Part shown: in pieces, positions 8,651 through 19,245 of the stretch
Position numbering within the stretch: the first letter of the stretch is position 1
Layout of the letters: every line of letters begins with the position of its first letter
Assembly: GCA_013373205.1 (NCBI GenBank)
Contig: JABXIG010000003.1
Location: 1,095,853 to 1,159,852, forward strand
Length of the DNA: 64,000 nucleotides
Origin: Methylocystaceae bacterium
GTDB taxonomy: Bacteria > Pseudomonadota > Alphaproteobacteria > Rhodospirillales > Terasakiellaceae
Direction: 5' to 3'
Notes under the pieces: model-generated
The model's database searches: none
What the model saw: the letters and a program-made list of their open reading frames with translations, nothing else
Told to the model about the DNA's origin: nothing
Program-made: the position numbers and the translations under genes

Positions 8651-8656
8651 AATTAT

Positions 8657-9835
8657 TTAATCCCGAATAAAACAAACTGTTGTCAGGTCATCCGGAATAG
8701 GTGGCACGGCAGTGTCCAAAAATTCCTTTAAGGTCGCAGGTTGAATTTGATCAAAGCCATCTTGTGCGTATTTTTTAACCCGTTGCATCAGCCCGACTTC
8801 TTCCCACATATCCCCATTTTCATCAGGTGATTCTATCAGCGCGTCGGAATAAACATATACGAAGCTGTTGGGCGGAAAATCAACCACATGATTTTGATAT
8901 TCATAGCTGGTAATAATACCAACAGGCAGACCCGCTGTATCAAGAAAACGAATACCATCCACATCCCCGTTCACACCGATTAAAACAGGTGGTGCAGCTG
9001 CTGCGGAATAAGTTAACGTATTAACAGATTGATCAATGACTGCCCAGAATAAGGTCGCAAATTGTTCAGGCGATAAGACTTTAACCAGATGCGCATTGAC
9101 CGCATGGACGCATTCTTTCGGGTTACCCCAATCTAACTTACTTTCGTTAATCAACGTATGAAGGCGGAATGTATTCAGCGCAGAAACTACCCCATGACCC
9201 GAAAAATCAATGATGAAAAACCCAATGCGGTTTTCATCAAGTTGTTGCAGCCCCCATAAATCACCGCCAAGTTCTGAAGAAGCTTTCCAATGGTTTTGAA
9301 TCAACAGACCTGATTGTTGTTCAACCTCTTCAATTAGTTCTGCCCCCGGTAACAAACTTTCCTGAATGACACGGGCAGAATTTAATTCTGATTCCATACG
9401 TTCCTGATAAGCTTTTTCTTTTCTTTGCAGGATCAGGTTCTGTAATTGCAATTTCACACGCGCGACAAGCTCATAAACGTTAATGGGTTTTGAAATCAAA
9501 TCGTTTGCCCCAACCTCGAAGACCTCAGCGCGTTCTTGGGTGGCTTCCATGCCAGTCTGGATCAAAATAGGGGTATGGGAATGGGTGGCACTTTTACGGA
9601 TCTGGCGGCAGACTTCAAAACCATCCGTGCCCGGCATAACGATATCCAGAATGATCAAATCGGGATTTAATTCATCCAGCATTTCAAGGGCTTGATCACC
9701 ACTTTCTGCTGTATGCAAATTTTTGTAACCTGCTTTATTTAAACAGGTTTTAATCAGGGTGCGTAAAACGGCAACGTCATCGACGATCAGGATCTTACAA
9801 TCCTCTAACTCTTCGAATTTGACGACATCATCCAT
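8657..9835 (-). CDS. Response regulator with SpoIIE/RsbU-type PP2C phosphatase
   Basis: Receiver domain at residues 12-130 with acid pair in ILIVDDVAV, acceptor D64 in LIILDIVMPGTDG and Lys in ISKPINVYE. A coiled linker (about 135-175) leads to a PP2C/SpoIIE domain with metal-binding motifs LGGDLWG and FFIIDFSGHG and a C-terminal VYVYSDALIE plus PDDLTTVCF. Known: such proteins dephosphorylate a Ser/Thr-phosphorylated STAS antagonist when their receiver is phosphorylated. It ends six bases from the convergent RsbW-like gene. Likely substrate: the STAS protein at 19.6-19.9 kb (inference). Confidence 0.88.
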   Translation of the reverse strand: MDDVVKFEELEDCKILIVDDVAVLRTLIKTCLNKAGYKNLHTAESGDQALEMLDELNPDLIILDIVMPGTDGFEVCRQIRKSATHSHTPILIQTGMEATQERAEVFEVGANDLISKPINVYELVARVKLQLQNLILQRKEKAYQERMESELNSARVIQESLLPGAELIEEVEQQSGLLIQNHWKASSELGGDLWGLQQLDENRIGFFIIDFSGHGVVSALNTFRLHTLINESKLDWGNPKECVHAVNAHLVKVLSPEQFATLFWAVIDQSVNTLTYSAAAAPPVLIGVNGDVDGIRFLDTAGLPVGIITSYEYQNHVVDFPPNSFVYVYSDALIESPDENGDMWEEVGLMQRVKKYAQDGFDQIQPATLKEFLDTAVPPIPDDLTTVCFIRD

Positions 9836-9919
9836 TGTAATTTCCTGTATTTATTGAAACTCAATTATTAACCATTGCGTTAGTTTAAGCAATAGCAGAA
9901 AAGGGTTTAAGGGTGTTGA

Positions 9920-10531
9920 TTAAAACAATTCAATATCGTCAGAGGCATCCACAAAATTGACTTTATTATCCTGTTCTTCTTCGGTTTCAAAATATTGCTC
10001 AACATGATCAAAAAGCGCATGTTTGATAAAACGTTCGCGCACTTCCCCCAAATGCATGTTTGAAACCAGATCTTTTATCCACCTTTCTTCTTTTTCTATT
10101 TGCGGGGATAAAACATTAGAACTGACGGTTTCTTTTTCTGCATTTTCCATCATCATACCAAGTGAGACCAAAGCACCACTAATCACCGATAAGCGCTGTG
10201 CCGTGCGGTCTTGAAACTGTATTTTTGTAACAACATCAGAAAAACCTGCACAAATTTCTTCACTTACATTCTGAGCTTCATTTAAAACTGAACCGGAATC
10301 ATCGCCTAATCTGTTTTTCACGGATAAACCGCCCAATAATTCCCTTTGTTTTTGCGAAGCCGATGCAAGGGAGATAAATTTCTGTGTAATGTCTTCCATA
10401 CTGGTTTCAACCAGATCTGATGCCGTCTGAATTTCTTTTGCGAGTGCATACAAAGCCTTTCGCTGTACTTCAGATAAATGACACCAATGTTCAAGAAATT
10501 CTTGACGCGGTCCTTTTTGATTTTCACTCAT
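9920..10531 (-). CDS. CheZ-like chemotaxis protein
   Basis: A helical, acidic 203-residue protein at the end of the che series. The segment TKIQFQDRTAQRLSVISGAL resembles the CheZ-type signature around the catalytic Gln (QFQD-x-T-x-Q). The C-terminus ends DASDDIELF, like the terminal CheY-binding peptide of CheZ in character. Start chosen at the ATG overlapping the cheB stop (ATGA) rather than a TTG four codons earlier. Its position after cheB suggests dephosphorylation or binding of CheY, but identity with true CheZ is not proven; many proteobacteria carry unrelated coiled-coil proteins with a similar FQDRT motif. Confidence 0.55.
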   Translation of the reverse strand: MSENQKGPRQEFLEHWCHLSEVQRKALYALAKEIQTASDLVETSMEDITQKFISLASASQKQRELLGGLSVKNRLGDDSGSVLNEAQNVSEEICAGFSDVVTKIQFQDRTAQRLSVISGALVSLGMMMENAEKETVSSNVLSPQIEKEERWIKDLVSNMHLGEVRERFIKHALFDHVEQYFETEEEQDNKVNFVDASDDIELF

Positions 10532-11574
10532 GTGACCCCACAACAGAGCTTCATCAAGGTGGGGGCGATTTTGCTTACATCCAGTTCCAAATCAACAGCA
10601 CCACGTTCAAATGCTACTTTTGGCATTCCATAAACCACGCAAGTCTTTTCATTTTGCCCCAAATTATACGCGCCCCCTTCTTTAAGGCGTAACATGGCAT
10701 CAGCCCCATCTTTGCCCATACCGCTTAACATCACACCAACACAATCTTTCGCACAGACAGTAGCCGCAGAATCAAAGAGTACGCCTACCGAAGGAATATG
10801 TCCTCCCACTTCCTGACCATCCTGCAAGCGGCAGGTCAAGTGAGAATTCACCTCCTTCACCAAGAGATGTTTGTCACCCGGCGCTATATATACATGGCCT
10901 TTTTCAGCAACCATCCCATCTTCAGCTTCGATGACATTCAATCGACATAGACTATTTAACCGCTTGGCAAATGTCCCGGTAAATTGTTTTGGCATATGTT
11001 GCACGACAAAGATGGGCGGCATTTCTTTTGGTAATGGCTGTAACACCATGCGCAAGGCTTCAACACCGCCCGTTGATGCCCCGATCACAACCAGTTTTTT
11101 ATGACCACAGTTTTCATCTTTTACAGGGGCAAGTATAGGCTGTGGGTTTAAATGCCCTTCAAATGGGCTAATTTTTGCGGTTGCAGCAGTCTTAACCTTA
11201 GTAATAATCTCTTGTGAAAGGTTTTGCATCCCGTGTTGTAAATCATGTTGTGGCTTACTAACAAAATCAATAGCACCAATTTCAAGCGCCTCAAACGTAA
11301 TATCCGCACCAGACTGTGTCAAAGAGGACACCATCACAACAGGCATCGGACGCAATGACATGATTTTCTTAAGAAAATCAATACCATTCATCTTAGGCAT
11401 TTCCACATCCAATGTGATCACATCCGGATTGTGTTTTTTGATCATCTCGCGGGCTCTATGCGCATCTTGAGCCGCACCGACAACCGTGATGGCGGGATCA
11501 CTTTGCAAAATTGTGGTCAGCAACTGACGGATCAGTGCGCTATCATCAACAACTAAGACCTTTATGTCAGACAT
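10528..11574 (-). CDS. cheB: Chemotaxis protein-glutamate methylesterase/glutaminase
   Basis: Receiver (residues 1-120, acceptor D56 in VITLDVEMPKMNG, Lys in VSKP) joined to a methylesterase domain. The Ser-His-Asp triad is readable: S167 in IGASTGG, H193 in VQHMPKQFTG, D289 in LSGMGKDGADA. It removes methyl groups from receptor glutamates, opposing CheR. The 348-residue length is standard. It follows cheD after an 11-base gap and overlaps the CheZ-like gene. Confidence 0.97.
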   Translation of the reverse strand: MSDIKVLVVDDSALIRQLLTTILQSDPAITVVGAAQDAHRAREMIKKHNPDVITLDVEMPKMNGIDFLKKIMSLRPMPVVMVSSLTQSGADITFEALEIGAIDFVSKPQHDLQHGMQNLSQEIITKVKTAATAKISPFEGHLNPQPILAPVKDENCGHKKLVVIGASTGGVEALRMVLQPLPKEMPPIFVVQHMPKQFTGTFAKRLNSLCRLNVIEAEDGMVAEKGHVYIAPGDKHLLVKEVNSHLTCRLQDGQEVGGHIPSVGVLFDSAATVCAKDCVGVMLSGMGKDGADAMLRLKEGGAYNLGQNEKTCVVYGMPKVAFERGAVDLELDVSKIAPTLMKLCCGVT

Positions 11575-11585
11575 CAGCTGGATTA

Positions 11586-12212
11586 CTAGAAGAGCTCGAT
11601 AGAGCCTTCTACCTCCGTCTTTTCGATTTTTGACTTAAAGGTTTGTTCTGCTGCAATTACACCATCCTGGTCTTGCTTGTTTAGAAGCTTCATTTTCACC
11701 TTGCCCGTTGACGGGAAAAAGACAATCCGACGCCCTTGTTCTCCTCCTAAATGCTGCGCAGCTATGGCCATATGTTCTACACGTAAATATGTTTCAACAA
11801 ACTCAATATTTTTGCTGCCGATCAAGGCTGATGAGGCAATCACATTTGCCCCGCCAAACACTTTGATTTCAAGACGATTACGTGCTCCACCCATGCGCAG
11901 GATATCGTTGATTAAGACTTCCATCGCATGATTACCATAACGCATGGCTGCACTGACACCACCCCAGTTCCCTGAATTGCTTTCAGGCAACATAAAATGG
12001 TTCATCCCCCCAATGCCAAGCGCTGTATCGCGCACACAGGCCGCAACACAGGAGCCTAATGTCGTCACAATCATTTCGTCGTTTTTGGTGGTCACATAAT
12101 GCGTGCCGGGGCCGACTTTGACCGCATAATGATTAAAAGCCGGGTCCCAATAGCGATTGAGCCCCACCTTATCAGAAGTAAGATCAACATTGGTTTCTGT
12201 GTGTTCTATCAT
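11586..12212 (-). CDS. cheD: Chemoreceptor glutamine deamidase
   Basis: CheD family: catalytic Cys C55 in TLGSCVAAC, His H72 in GGMNHFMLPE, and the conserved MRYGNHAMEVLIN. It deamidates receptor glutamines and in some species binds CheC or CheY-P. The protein is 208 residues, longer than many CheDs, with an N-terminal extension and a C-terminal tail ending VEGSIELF, similar to the tail of the CheZ-like neighbour. ATG at 12212 is preferred to the GTG one codon earlier. Confidence 0.94.
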   Translation of the reverse strand: MIEHTETNVDLTSDKVGLNRYWDPAFNHYAVKVGPGTHYVTTKNDEMIVTTLGSCVAACVRDTALGIGGMNHFMLPESNSGNWGGVSAAMRYGNHAMEVLINDILRMGGARNRLEIKVFGGANVIASSALIGSKNIEFVETYLRVEHMAIAAQHLGGEQGRRIVFFPSTGKVKMKLLNKQDQDGVIAAEQTFKSKIEKTEVEGSIELF

Positions 12213-12224
12213 CACCCAATGTCC

Positions 12225-13163
12225 CTACTGTTTCTTTCGGTATATCGTTCGGCCGATCAGTTCAAGACCATCAATGTTATTCAGGATTGTTTCTGAATGC
12301 CCTATCATTAAAAAGCCACCGGGCCTTAACTGATTAATTAATCGCTGCGTCAGCTGTATTTTGTCATCATTGTCAAAATAGATCATCACATTTCGGCAAA
12401 AAATTACATCAAACAGCCCCTTCATCGGCCATTCACTTAGGAGATTTAACTGCTTAAAAGCGATGTAGCGTCGAAGATCATCCAAGACATGATAACAATC
12501 TTCACGGTCTTCAGCCTGCTTTATAAAAATTTTGTATTTTTCCGGCAGATTATCAAAATGGTTTTTTAGATAATCCCCGTTACGACCTCGCTGCAACATA
12601 TTGGTATCCAGATCTGTCGCCAAGATACGAGCATCAATTCCCAACATATCATGCGCCACCAAAGCTTCTTCAAGGGCCATGGCAATGCTGTAAGGTTCCT
12701 CGCCTGAAGAGCAACCTGCCGACCAGATCCGTAATCGGTCCTGACGTCCTGTTTTAATGTTCTCTAAAATTTCGGGCAGGGCTTTTTCAGAAAGATGAAC
12801 AAAATGGTGAGGTTCGCGAAAAAAACGTGTCAGGTTGGTCGTAATAGCATTAATCAGCGAACCGACTTCCGCCTCGCCTTTTTCGCTACTTAAAAACAAC
12901 AGGTAGTCGCTAAAAGATTGGATCCCAAGTTTACGTAAGCGCCGGGAAAGACGACCATAGACCATGTCTTTTTTATGATTTTTCAGAACGATCCCGGTCT
13001 TTTGATGGATCATGTCAGACAGTGTCAGAAAGTCATCGTCAGAAAAGGGGAATTCCCGTTTCTGATCACGTTGCTTCATGACAAAACGCACTTTCTTTTC
13101 AGGCTTTTTTGCAGGTTTGATTTTGCCTTTTGGCCTAATTTTGACCTTCTTATCATCTGCCAT
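12225..13163 (-). CDS. cheR: Chemotaxis protein methyltransferase
   Basis: CheR with N-terminal helical domain (FSDDDFLTLSDMIHQKTGI) and SAM-dependent methyltransferase core: LRIWSAGCSSGEEPYSIAM, ILATDLDTNML, FDVIFCRNVMIYFD. A Lys-rich extension of about 35 residues (repeated KK, PKGKIKPAKKPEKK) precedes the usual N-terminus and is unusual. Start chosen at the ATG 13163 behind AGGAG; an in-frame TTG 27 bases upstream is rejected. It presumably methylates the large receptor encoded directly upstream, whose C-terminal DWEEF pentapeptide may tether CheR. Confidence 0.96.
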   Translation of the reverse strand: MADDKKVKIRPKGKIKPAKKPEKKVRFVMKQRDQKREFPFSDDDFLTLSDMIHQKTGIVLKNHKKDMVYGRLSRRLRKLGIQSFSDYLLFLSSEKGEAEVGSLINAITTNLTRFFREPHHFVHLSEKALPEILENIKTGRQDRLRIWSAGCSSGEEPYSIAMALEEALVAHDMLGIDARILATDLDTNMLQRGRNGDYLKNHFDNLPEKYKIFIKQAEDREDCYHVLDDLRRYIAFKQLNLLSEWPMKGLFDVIFCRNVMIYFDNDDKIQLTQRLINQLRPGGFLMIGHSETILNNIDGLELIGRTIYRKKQ

Positions 13164-13174
13164 GTAAAGATCTC

Positions 13175-16100
13175 CTAGAATTCTTCCCAATCGGCATCTT
13201 CAGGGCTATCAGTCGTTACAGCGGGGCTCGGGCTTACCCTTGCCATACGCTGTTCCAAATTCCGTGTGGCTTCTTGCTTGGTTAAAGATGTATCAATCTC
13301 CACTTTCGCTTCCACAGACATATTCCCAATATTGAAGAACGACATCAGACGCATCATATTGTCGGACTGATCTTCCAAGGACCTTGCACTGGCAGAACTT
13401 TGTTCCACAAGAGCGGCGTTCTGCTGAGTCATCTCGTCCATTTGCGTGATGGCAGCATTGATTTCGCCAACACCTGAGGCTTGTTCCTGACTGGCCGCAG
13501 CAATTTCAGACACAATATCAGCAACGCGTTTGATCGATTCCACAATATTGGATAAAGATTGCCCGGTTTCACCAACCAGTTCGACCCCTTCGCGCACTTG
13601 CAAATTACTGTCAAGGATCAACCCTTTAATATCTTTGGCAGCTTCACTAGAACGTTGCGCAAGGGTTCTCACCTCACTCGCAACCACAGCAAACCCTTTG
13701 CCAGCTTCACCAGCACGTGCGGCTTCGACCGCTGCATTCAAAGCAAGCAAATTCGTCTGGAAGGCGATTTCATCAATAACCCCAATAATATCAGATACTT
13801 TCTGCGATGATGTCTCAATAGAAGACATAGCTTCAACAGCCTGTTCAACCACGCAACCGCCTTCTTCGGCCACTTCGCGTGCGCGCATGGCAAGCGTGTT
13901 GGCCTGTTGTGCGTTATCGGCATTCTGTTTAACCGTTGTTGACATCTCTTCCATAGACGCTGCGGTTTCTTCCAGACTTGAAGCCTGATTTTCCGTTCGT
14001 TGTGACAAATCGATTGAACCGGATGCAATCTCCTTAGACGCTCCGGCAATCTCATTTGATGCCACAATGATGTCACTAACGATTTGCTTGATGCGTTCGG
14101 ATGTTTGATTGGTATCCTGTTTCAGGATTTCATATTTACCTGAATAATCTTTTTCAATCTGATACAGCAAATCCCCTTTCGCAAGGGCAGATAAGGACAT
14201 TGCAATTTCATTAAAGACTTCACTGACGGTATCTTTCAAATTGTTGATACTTTGCGCCAAGCCCGCCATAAAGCCTTCTTTATCATCCAACGAAATGCTT
14301 TGCGAGAAATCACCATTCACAACCGCTTTAACCACATTATCGACTTCGCGCTGAACCGCAAGTTCCTTGGTTACATCGCGCCATTCAATCACCGAACCCA
14401 ATCGGTTGTTATTTGCATCAACAATCGGGTTTAAAACACAGTCAAAGGAACGGTTCCCCAATTTCAGATGGAACGGGTGCTCATCTTGTAATTTTTCCAG
14501 AACCTCGGCCTGAACAGTTGCATTACGATGGAAACGATCAAGTGAGCCACCCAATATCTGATTGGCGACAAAGCCCGGAATGTCTTTTGCGATTTCACCT
14601 TCTGCCTGATTCATCATGTCTTGTAAGGCCTTGTTAGTGAAGATGATTTCACGATCTGCATTGGCGACCATCACATTTGTGCTGGCATTTTCCAACGCCA
14701 CACGGATACGGTAATTTTCCTCAGCTTGTTGGGCATCTGATTGTTGTTTTGCAAGGACTTCTGTCATATCGGTCCATTCAACAACACTGCCCAAGCGTTC
14801 ACCATCGCTGCCCCGAACTGCTGCTGCAGAAAGATCAAAAGTGCGGTTGCCCAATGTCATACGGGTCTTATGAACCCCGTTCAAGTTTTCCAGAATTTCA
14901 GCCTGAATATCTGGATTTTGATGATAGGCATCAATGGAATGGCCTAAAATATTATCGACATGAAAATTTGGAATACTTTTTTGAATTTCGCTTTGAGCAT
15001 TTCTGAACAAGCTTTCAACTGCCGGGTTCATATAGATCACCCGACGGTCTGAATCGGCCACCATAATACAGGTTGTCGCGTTATCAAGGGCGGCCCGAAT
15101 ACGTTTATTTTCAATGCTCATCCCGTAAATCTGGTTAAGGGAGCGGGCCATCTCGCCCAATTCGTCCCCACGATCCTGCATTTCATTATAGCGGGTTTCA
15201 CCGCGTGCCAGTTCACTAACATACATGGTCAATCGAGTAATCGGTCGTGAAATGCCACGCCCAACAAAACCAGCTATTACAATAATAATCCCCAAAATGC
15301 CAGCTAGCCCAATCAGTAACGTTAAACGGGTTTCACTGACTTGGGCAAAAGCTTCGTCATATTTTTGCATAACGACCAAAGCAAATTTAGCACCCAGGAA
15401 ATCAAATGGGGCGTATCCAATATATCGTTCTTCTTGCTCAAACACGTCCCGGGTGATCCCAGTTTTGCCCTGAAGGGCGTCGCTGACAAATTCTCCACGC
15501 ACACGGCGTTTAAGTGCTGTATCTTCTTCAAAACGAGATGTATTTCGCGCAAGACCATCTGTACCAACCAAAAGGGCCTCGCCACTCTCACCCAAGCCAA
15601 ACTCTTTACCGATAACTGCATCCAACCGGTCCAAGGGCATTTGAAAAATCAGCGCCCCTTTAACTTGTCCATCAATTAGAATGGGTTGGGAAATAAAGCT
15701 GGCTGGTGCATCCTGACTTGGCTTATAGGGCTTGAAGTCAAAAAAAGCCTGCTCATCCTTTTGCAGCGTCAGAGCCTTTTTATAGGCGTTTGCCAAGTCC
15801 GTGTCTTTCCATGGTCCGTTTAACAGATCCGTTGCAAAATCATCTTCTTTAAAGACTGAATAGACCAATTGCCCATCTTCATTAACGATGGAAATATCGT
15901 AATAGCCTTTTTCTTCCATAAACTGTCTAAACCAAGGATGATAGGTTTTATGTACCTGACCATAAGCCGACATATCCCCATCTGGCATATCCAGTTTATG
16001 TTTATCGCCATTGGGATATGGGTTTTCTGTAATATAAAGCCGCTGAAGGTCTGATTGCACATCCCCATCATACATCGACCACGCACGTGAAAAGGCTAAA

Positions 16101-16366
16101 AGGGCTTTTTGTGTCATGGGGGAGTTCGCGACAATTTTAAGATCACTGCGGATATTATTGAAATAATCATCCATTTCCGTCAGGCGCTGTTGTGTTAGAA
16201 CCTGAAAACTATCATGAATATTTTCTTCTTCAACCCGTTCAATCTGAAAAAGGGCATAGGCCATGATCAGAAAAGCACTGATGGCAGAAGATACAACAAT
16301 AACCAGCGGTATTTTGCGCGATAGTTGCCAAAAAGAAGTCCTAGGCATGTTCATCATCTCATTCAT
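13175..16366 (-). CDS. Methyl-accepting chemotaxis protein with Cache-like sensor and two PAS domains
   Basis: A 1,063-residue receptor. Membrane helix at about 19-42, a periplasmic double-Cache-like region to about 345, second helix at about 347-368, HAMP at about 370-425. Two homologous PAS domains follow (each with NxT(C/N)xMVAxxxR, GxSxDxxH/RxN and LGSVxEWxDxT), then tandem HAMP-like repeats and a kinase-control module with tip [16 protein letters not shown] near residue 870. It ends DADWEEF, a CheR/CheB tether-type pentapeptide. The start overlaps the cheW stop by four bases. The PAS sequences are a duplication; they could bind flavin or heme, but no ligand is evident. Confidence 0.95.
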   Translation of the reverse strand: MNEMMNMPRTSFWQLSRKIPLVIVVSSAISAFLIMAYALFQIERVEEENIHDSFQVLTQQRLTEMDDYFNNIRSDLKIVANSPMTQKALLAFSRAWSMYDGDVQSDLQRLYITENPYPNGDKHKLDMPDGDMSAYGQVHKTYHPWFRQFMEEKGYYDISIVNEDGQLVYSVFKEDDFATDLLNGPWKDTDLANAYKKALTLQKDEQAFFDFKPYKPSQDAPASFISQPILIDGQVKGALIFQMPLDRLDAVIGKEFGLGESGEALLVGTDGLARNTSRFEEDTALKRRVRGEFVSDALQGKTGITRDVFEQEERYIGYAPFDFLGAKFALVVMQKYDEAFAQVSETRLTLLIGLAGILGIIIVIAGFVGRGISRPITRLTMYVSELARGETRYNEMQDRGDELGEMARSLNQIYGMSIENKRIRAALDNATTCIMVADSDRRVIYMNPAVESLFRNAQSEIQKSIPNFHVDNILGHSIDAYHQNPDIQAEILENLNGVHKTRMTLGNRTFDLSAAAVRGSDGERLGSVVEWTDMTEVLAKQQSDAQQAEENYRIRVALENASTNVMVANADREIIFTNKALQDMMNQAEGEIAKDIPGFVANQILGGSLDRFHRNATVQAEVLEKLQDEHPFHLKLGNRSFDCVLNPIVDANNNRLGSVIEWRDVTKELAVQREVDNVVKAVVNGDFSQSISLDDKEGFMAGLAQSINNLKDTVSEVFNEIAMSLSALAKGDLLYQIEKDYSGKYEILKQDTNQTSERIKQIVSDIIVASNEIAGASKEIASGSIDLSQRTENQASSLEETAASMEEMSTTVKQNADNAQQANTLAMRAREVAEEGGCVVEQAVEAMSSIETSSQKVSDIIGVIDEIAFQTNLLALNAAVEAARAGEAGKGFAVVASEVRTLAQRSSEAAKDIKGLILDSNLQVREGVELVGETGQSLSNIVESIKRVADIVSEIAAASQEQASGVGEINAAITQMDEMTQQNAALVEQSSASARSLEDQSDNMMRLMSFFNIGNMSVEAKVEIDTSLTKQEATRNLEQRMARVSPSPAVTTDSPEDADWEEF

Positions 16367-16908
16367 CTTTTTTGATCCCCTACTGCCGCTTCGCCAAGCG
16401 CAATCCCTTTATCAATTGATTGTGGCTTAAAAAGTAAATCCACATCTAATAGCGCAACCATTCGCCCTTCAACAGTGACCAACCCACTGAGGTATTCATC
16501 ATCAATGTTTCGATCCATCTTGGGCACCTGTTGTAACTGATTTTGTGAAATGGTGATAATATCCGAAACGGTATCGACTAAAATGCCAACCAGCCTTTCT
16601 TCGACCTTCACAATAATAACCACATGCATTTTCGTTGCTTCAGTCAACCCCATACCAAACCGACAACGAAGATCAAAGATCGGAACAATCAACCCACGCA
16701 AGTTTAATACACCGCGCATAAATTCGGGTGTGTTGGGTAAATGTGTGGTTTCTGTCCAGGCTTTAATCTCGCGAACGGCCATAATATCCACACCATATTC
16801 TTCATCACCAATGGTGAAGGTAATATATTGATCCAGTTCCCTAGATACCGTTTCAACAACATCAGTTCCCGTTTGGATCGGTGTCAGACCGTTTTCAGTC
16901 GTGACCAT
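16363..16908 (-). CDS. cheW: Chemotaxis coupling protein CheW
   Basis: SH3-like CheW fold of 181 residues with [22 protein letters not shown] at the start of the domain, the conserved [17 protein letters not shown] and a [12 protein letters not shown] stretch. It couples receptors to CheA. The first 20-odd residues are a flexible extension. The gene overlaps the 3' end of cheA by 14 bases and the receptor start by four, so the trio is translationally coupled. Confidence 0.96.
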   Translation of the reverse strand: MVTTENGLTPIQTGTDVVETVSRELDQYITFTIGDEEYGVDIMAVREIKAWTETTHLPNTPEFMRGVLNLRGLIVPIFDLRCRFGMGLTEATKMHVVIIVKVEERLVGILVDTVSDIITISQNQLQQVPKMDRNIDDEYLSGLVTVEGRMVALLDVDLLFKPQSIDKGIALGEAAVGDQKR

Positions 16909-19213
16909 GGGCTTGTTCTCCCGTCAATAAAACCTGCTGTTCCAAATTTGCAAAAGTACGTCGCCGTTCTGTACCATGTTCCATATCGGCCAAACCATCC
17001 ACATCCAAAATCAAAGAAACCTTGCCATTCCCCAATATGGTTGCCGCAGAAATTCCGGCGATGGGGTCATAATTTTCTTCCAGACTTTTAATGACCACCT
17101 GTTGCTGGCCTAAAAGTTCATCCACAATAATTCCGACATGACCATAGCGTTCTGTTTCAACAATCACCACAAGGCCTTCTGTCGGATTTTCAATCGCCCC
17201 CTTAATGTTGAACAATCTAAATAAGTTCACGATGCGGATATATTCCCCACGAACACAGACAACAGTGCCGCCATTGACCAATGTCTCCACTTCTTCTGCG
17301 AGAGGATGAATGCTTTCAATCACCGAGGTTAGTGGAATAATGTATTTTTCAGACCCACAACGGACAATCATCCCATCCAATACTGCCAACGTCAAAGGCA
17401 GGGACATCAGAAAACGTGTACCCTTACCCGGTGTTGAAAAGACTGAAATCCGCCCCCCCAGACTGACCACATTTCGGCGCACAACATCCATACCTACCCC
17501 ACGACCAGAAACATCACTCACGGTTTGAGCAGTGGAAAATCCTGGAGCAAAGATCAAATTATCAATCTCTTCATCCTGCAGGTCATGATCCATGGGCAGT
17601 AACCCCTTTTCAATGGCTTTTTGGAGGACCCGTTCACGATCAATGCCTTTACCATCATCACTAACTTCGATCTGAATACGCCCACTACGATGTTCAGCAC
17701 TTAAAGTAATGGTCGCGCGTTCAGGTTTTCCAAAAGCTGCGCGTTCTTCCTGCGTTTCCACCCCATGATCGACCGAATTTCGGATCATATGTGTCAAAGG
17801 ATCCATTAATTGTTCAATGACGGTTTTATCAACTTCCGTCATTTCCCCATGGGTAATGAGATCAATTTTCTTGTCTAACTTGCCCGAAAGTTCCCTGACC
17901 AGACGTGGAATACGGGCAAAAACTGACTTAACGGGTTGCATGCGGATCGCCATGACGCTTTCCTGCAATTCCCGTGTATGTGCACTTAAATCTTCAAAGC
18001 CCTGCTGCATGACATGGCTTGAATCTTTCATCAGATCTTCTGCCTGTTGTTTCAACATAGCTTGTGAAATAACTAACTCCCCCACCATATTGACCAAACG
18101 ATCAACCCGATCCAGCTCCACACGAATGGAAGAAATTTTGCCTGCCGTGCTTGAGGGGGTAGCAGCAGCAGGTGCACTTACTTGTGTTTCTGTCTTTTTG
18201 GTTTCTGGAAGTTTCGGTTTTTCAAGCTGTGGAACGGCTGGCTTTTCCACCACCTTTTTTTCTTCGACCGATATTTCTGCGTCAGCATCTACAGTCGGTG
18301 GTGAAGGTACATCCTGAACATTCTGCTTTGGAGCAGCCATTTGAACGCTATCATCTGATTTGATTTTTGCTGTTTCTGGATCCAGCTTCTCGATCACCAG
18401 TTCACAGTCATCAACAACAAATTCAAAGACTTCTTCAATGTCGCTTTTTTTACGGTCTGTTTCAAGTTCGAAGATCCAGCTGAGATAGGCTTCATCCGGA
18501 TTAATCACATCCAGATCAACCATCCGAGATAAATCAGCCGTGGCCTTGCAGGTCCCCAAAGTTGATAATTCACGAACCAATAATAAAGGTTCATTTGCAA
18601 ATCGCAGTAAATGGGGCTCAGGGACAAATGTTATGCGATAGTTTGGGTTAAAATCTTTCAGGTCTTCAACATCACTATCATCAGATAGGGATGGCGCATC
18701 AGGGATATCTATAAATAACCCCCAGCCTTGCTCTTCTTCTTCTTCCGGTGTCAGGTTGTAATCTTTAATCACCAGCCCGACAGGTTCTTGTATTTCCTCA
18801 ACCGGTTCACCATCCCCCGATGTGAATAATTTTAAATCTTCTGCAATATCGTGCCAGAGGCTCGGGTCTTCAACTTCATCTTGCTGAGCTTTTTGAACAA
18901 GGATAGCCAACACATCTACTGCTGTAATTAAGCGGTCTGCCAGCTGTGGCGAGATCGCAATTTCACCTTCGCGCAGCTTATCCAGCAATGTTTCAAAAAT
19001 ATGAGAAAAGCTGATCAGGTCTGTAAAATTAAATGCCCCGGCCCCGCCTTTGATGGAATGTACACAGCGAAAGATCGCGTGTAGAACTTCGACATCCACG
19101 TTGGTCAGTTCTTTTTGGACGATTGCCAAATGCTCTTCGGCCGCTGCCAGCAATTCTTGGCATTCTTCAAAGTAAGTGGCTTTAAACTGATCCAGGTTAA
19201 AATCTTGGGGCAC
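16895..19213 (-). CDS. cheA: Chemotaxis histidine kinase CheA
   Basis: Hybrid 772-residue kinase. P1 Hpt domain with H52 in FRCVHSIKGGAGAF; an acidic linker; a P2-like domain near 195-285 (YRITFVPEPHLLRFANEP); Pro/Ala/Glu-rich linker; P3 dimerisation (SIRVELDRVDRLVNMVGELV); P4 ATPase with N-box MIRNSVDHGVE (about residue 480), VSDDGKGID and GRGVGMDVV; P5 CheW-like regulatory domain. It follows cheY by 32 bases. A complete kinase with no missing catalytic motif. Confidence 0.97.
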   Translation of the reverse strand: MPQDFNLDQFKATYFEECQELLAAAEEHLAIVQKELTNVDVEVLHAIFRCVHSIKGGAGAFNFTDLISFSHIFETLLDKLREGEIAISPQLADRLITAVDVLAILVQKAQQDEVEDPSLWHDIAEDLKLFTSGDGEPVEEIQEPVGLVIKDYNLTPEEEEEQGWGLFIDIPDAPSLSDDSDVEDLKDFNPNYRITFVPEPHLLRFANEPLLLVRELSTLGTCKATADLSRMVDLDVINPDEAYLSWIFELETDRKKSDIEEVFEFVVDDCELVIEKLDPETAKIKSDDSVQMAAPKQNVQDVPSPPTVDADAEISVEEKKVVEKPAVPQLEKPKLPETKKTETQVSAPAAATPSSTAGKISSIRVELDRVDRLVNMVGELVISQAMLKQQAEDLMKDSSHVMQQGFEDLSAHTRELQESVMAIRMQPVKSVFARIPRLVRELSGKLDKKIDLITHGEMTEVDKTVIEQLMDPLTHMIRNSVDHGVETQEERAAFGKPERATITLSAEHRSGRIQIEVSDDGKGIDRERVLQKAIEKGLLPMDHDLQDEEIDNLIFAPGFSTAQTVSDVSGRGVGMDVVRRNVVSLGGRISVFSTPGKGTRFLMSLPLTLAVLDGMIVRCGSEKYIIPLTSVIESIHPLAEEVETLVNGGTVVCVRGEYIRIVNLFRLFNIKGAIENPTEGLVVIVETERYGHVGIIVDELLGQQQVVIKSLEENYDPIAGISAATILGNGKVSLILDVDGLADMEHGTERRRTFANLEQQVLLTGEQAHGHD

Positions 19214-19245
19214 TGATTTTCGTACTTTATTTGTGGAGTAAAAAC

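Noticed and set aside
13530-13988. 152-residue plus-strand ORF opposite the receptor gene
   Set aside because: Antisense shadow of the conserved receptor signalling domain; no ribosome site or family resemblance.
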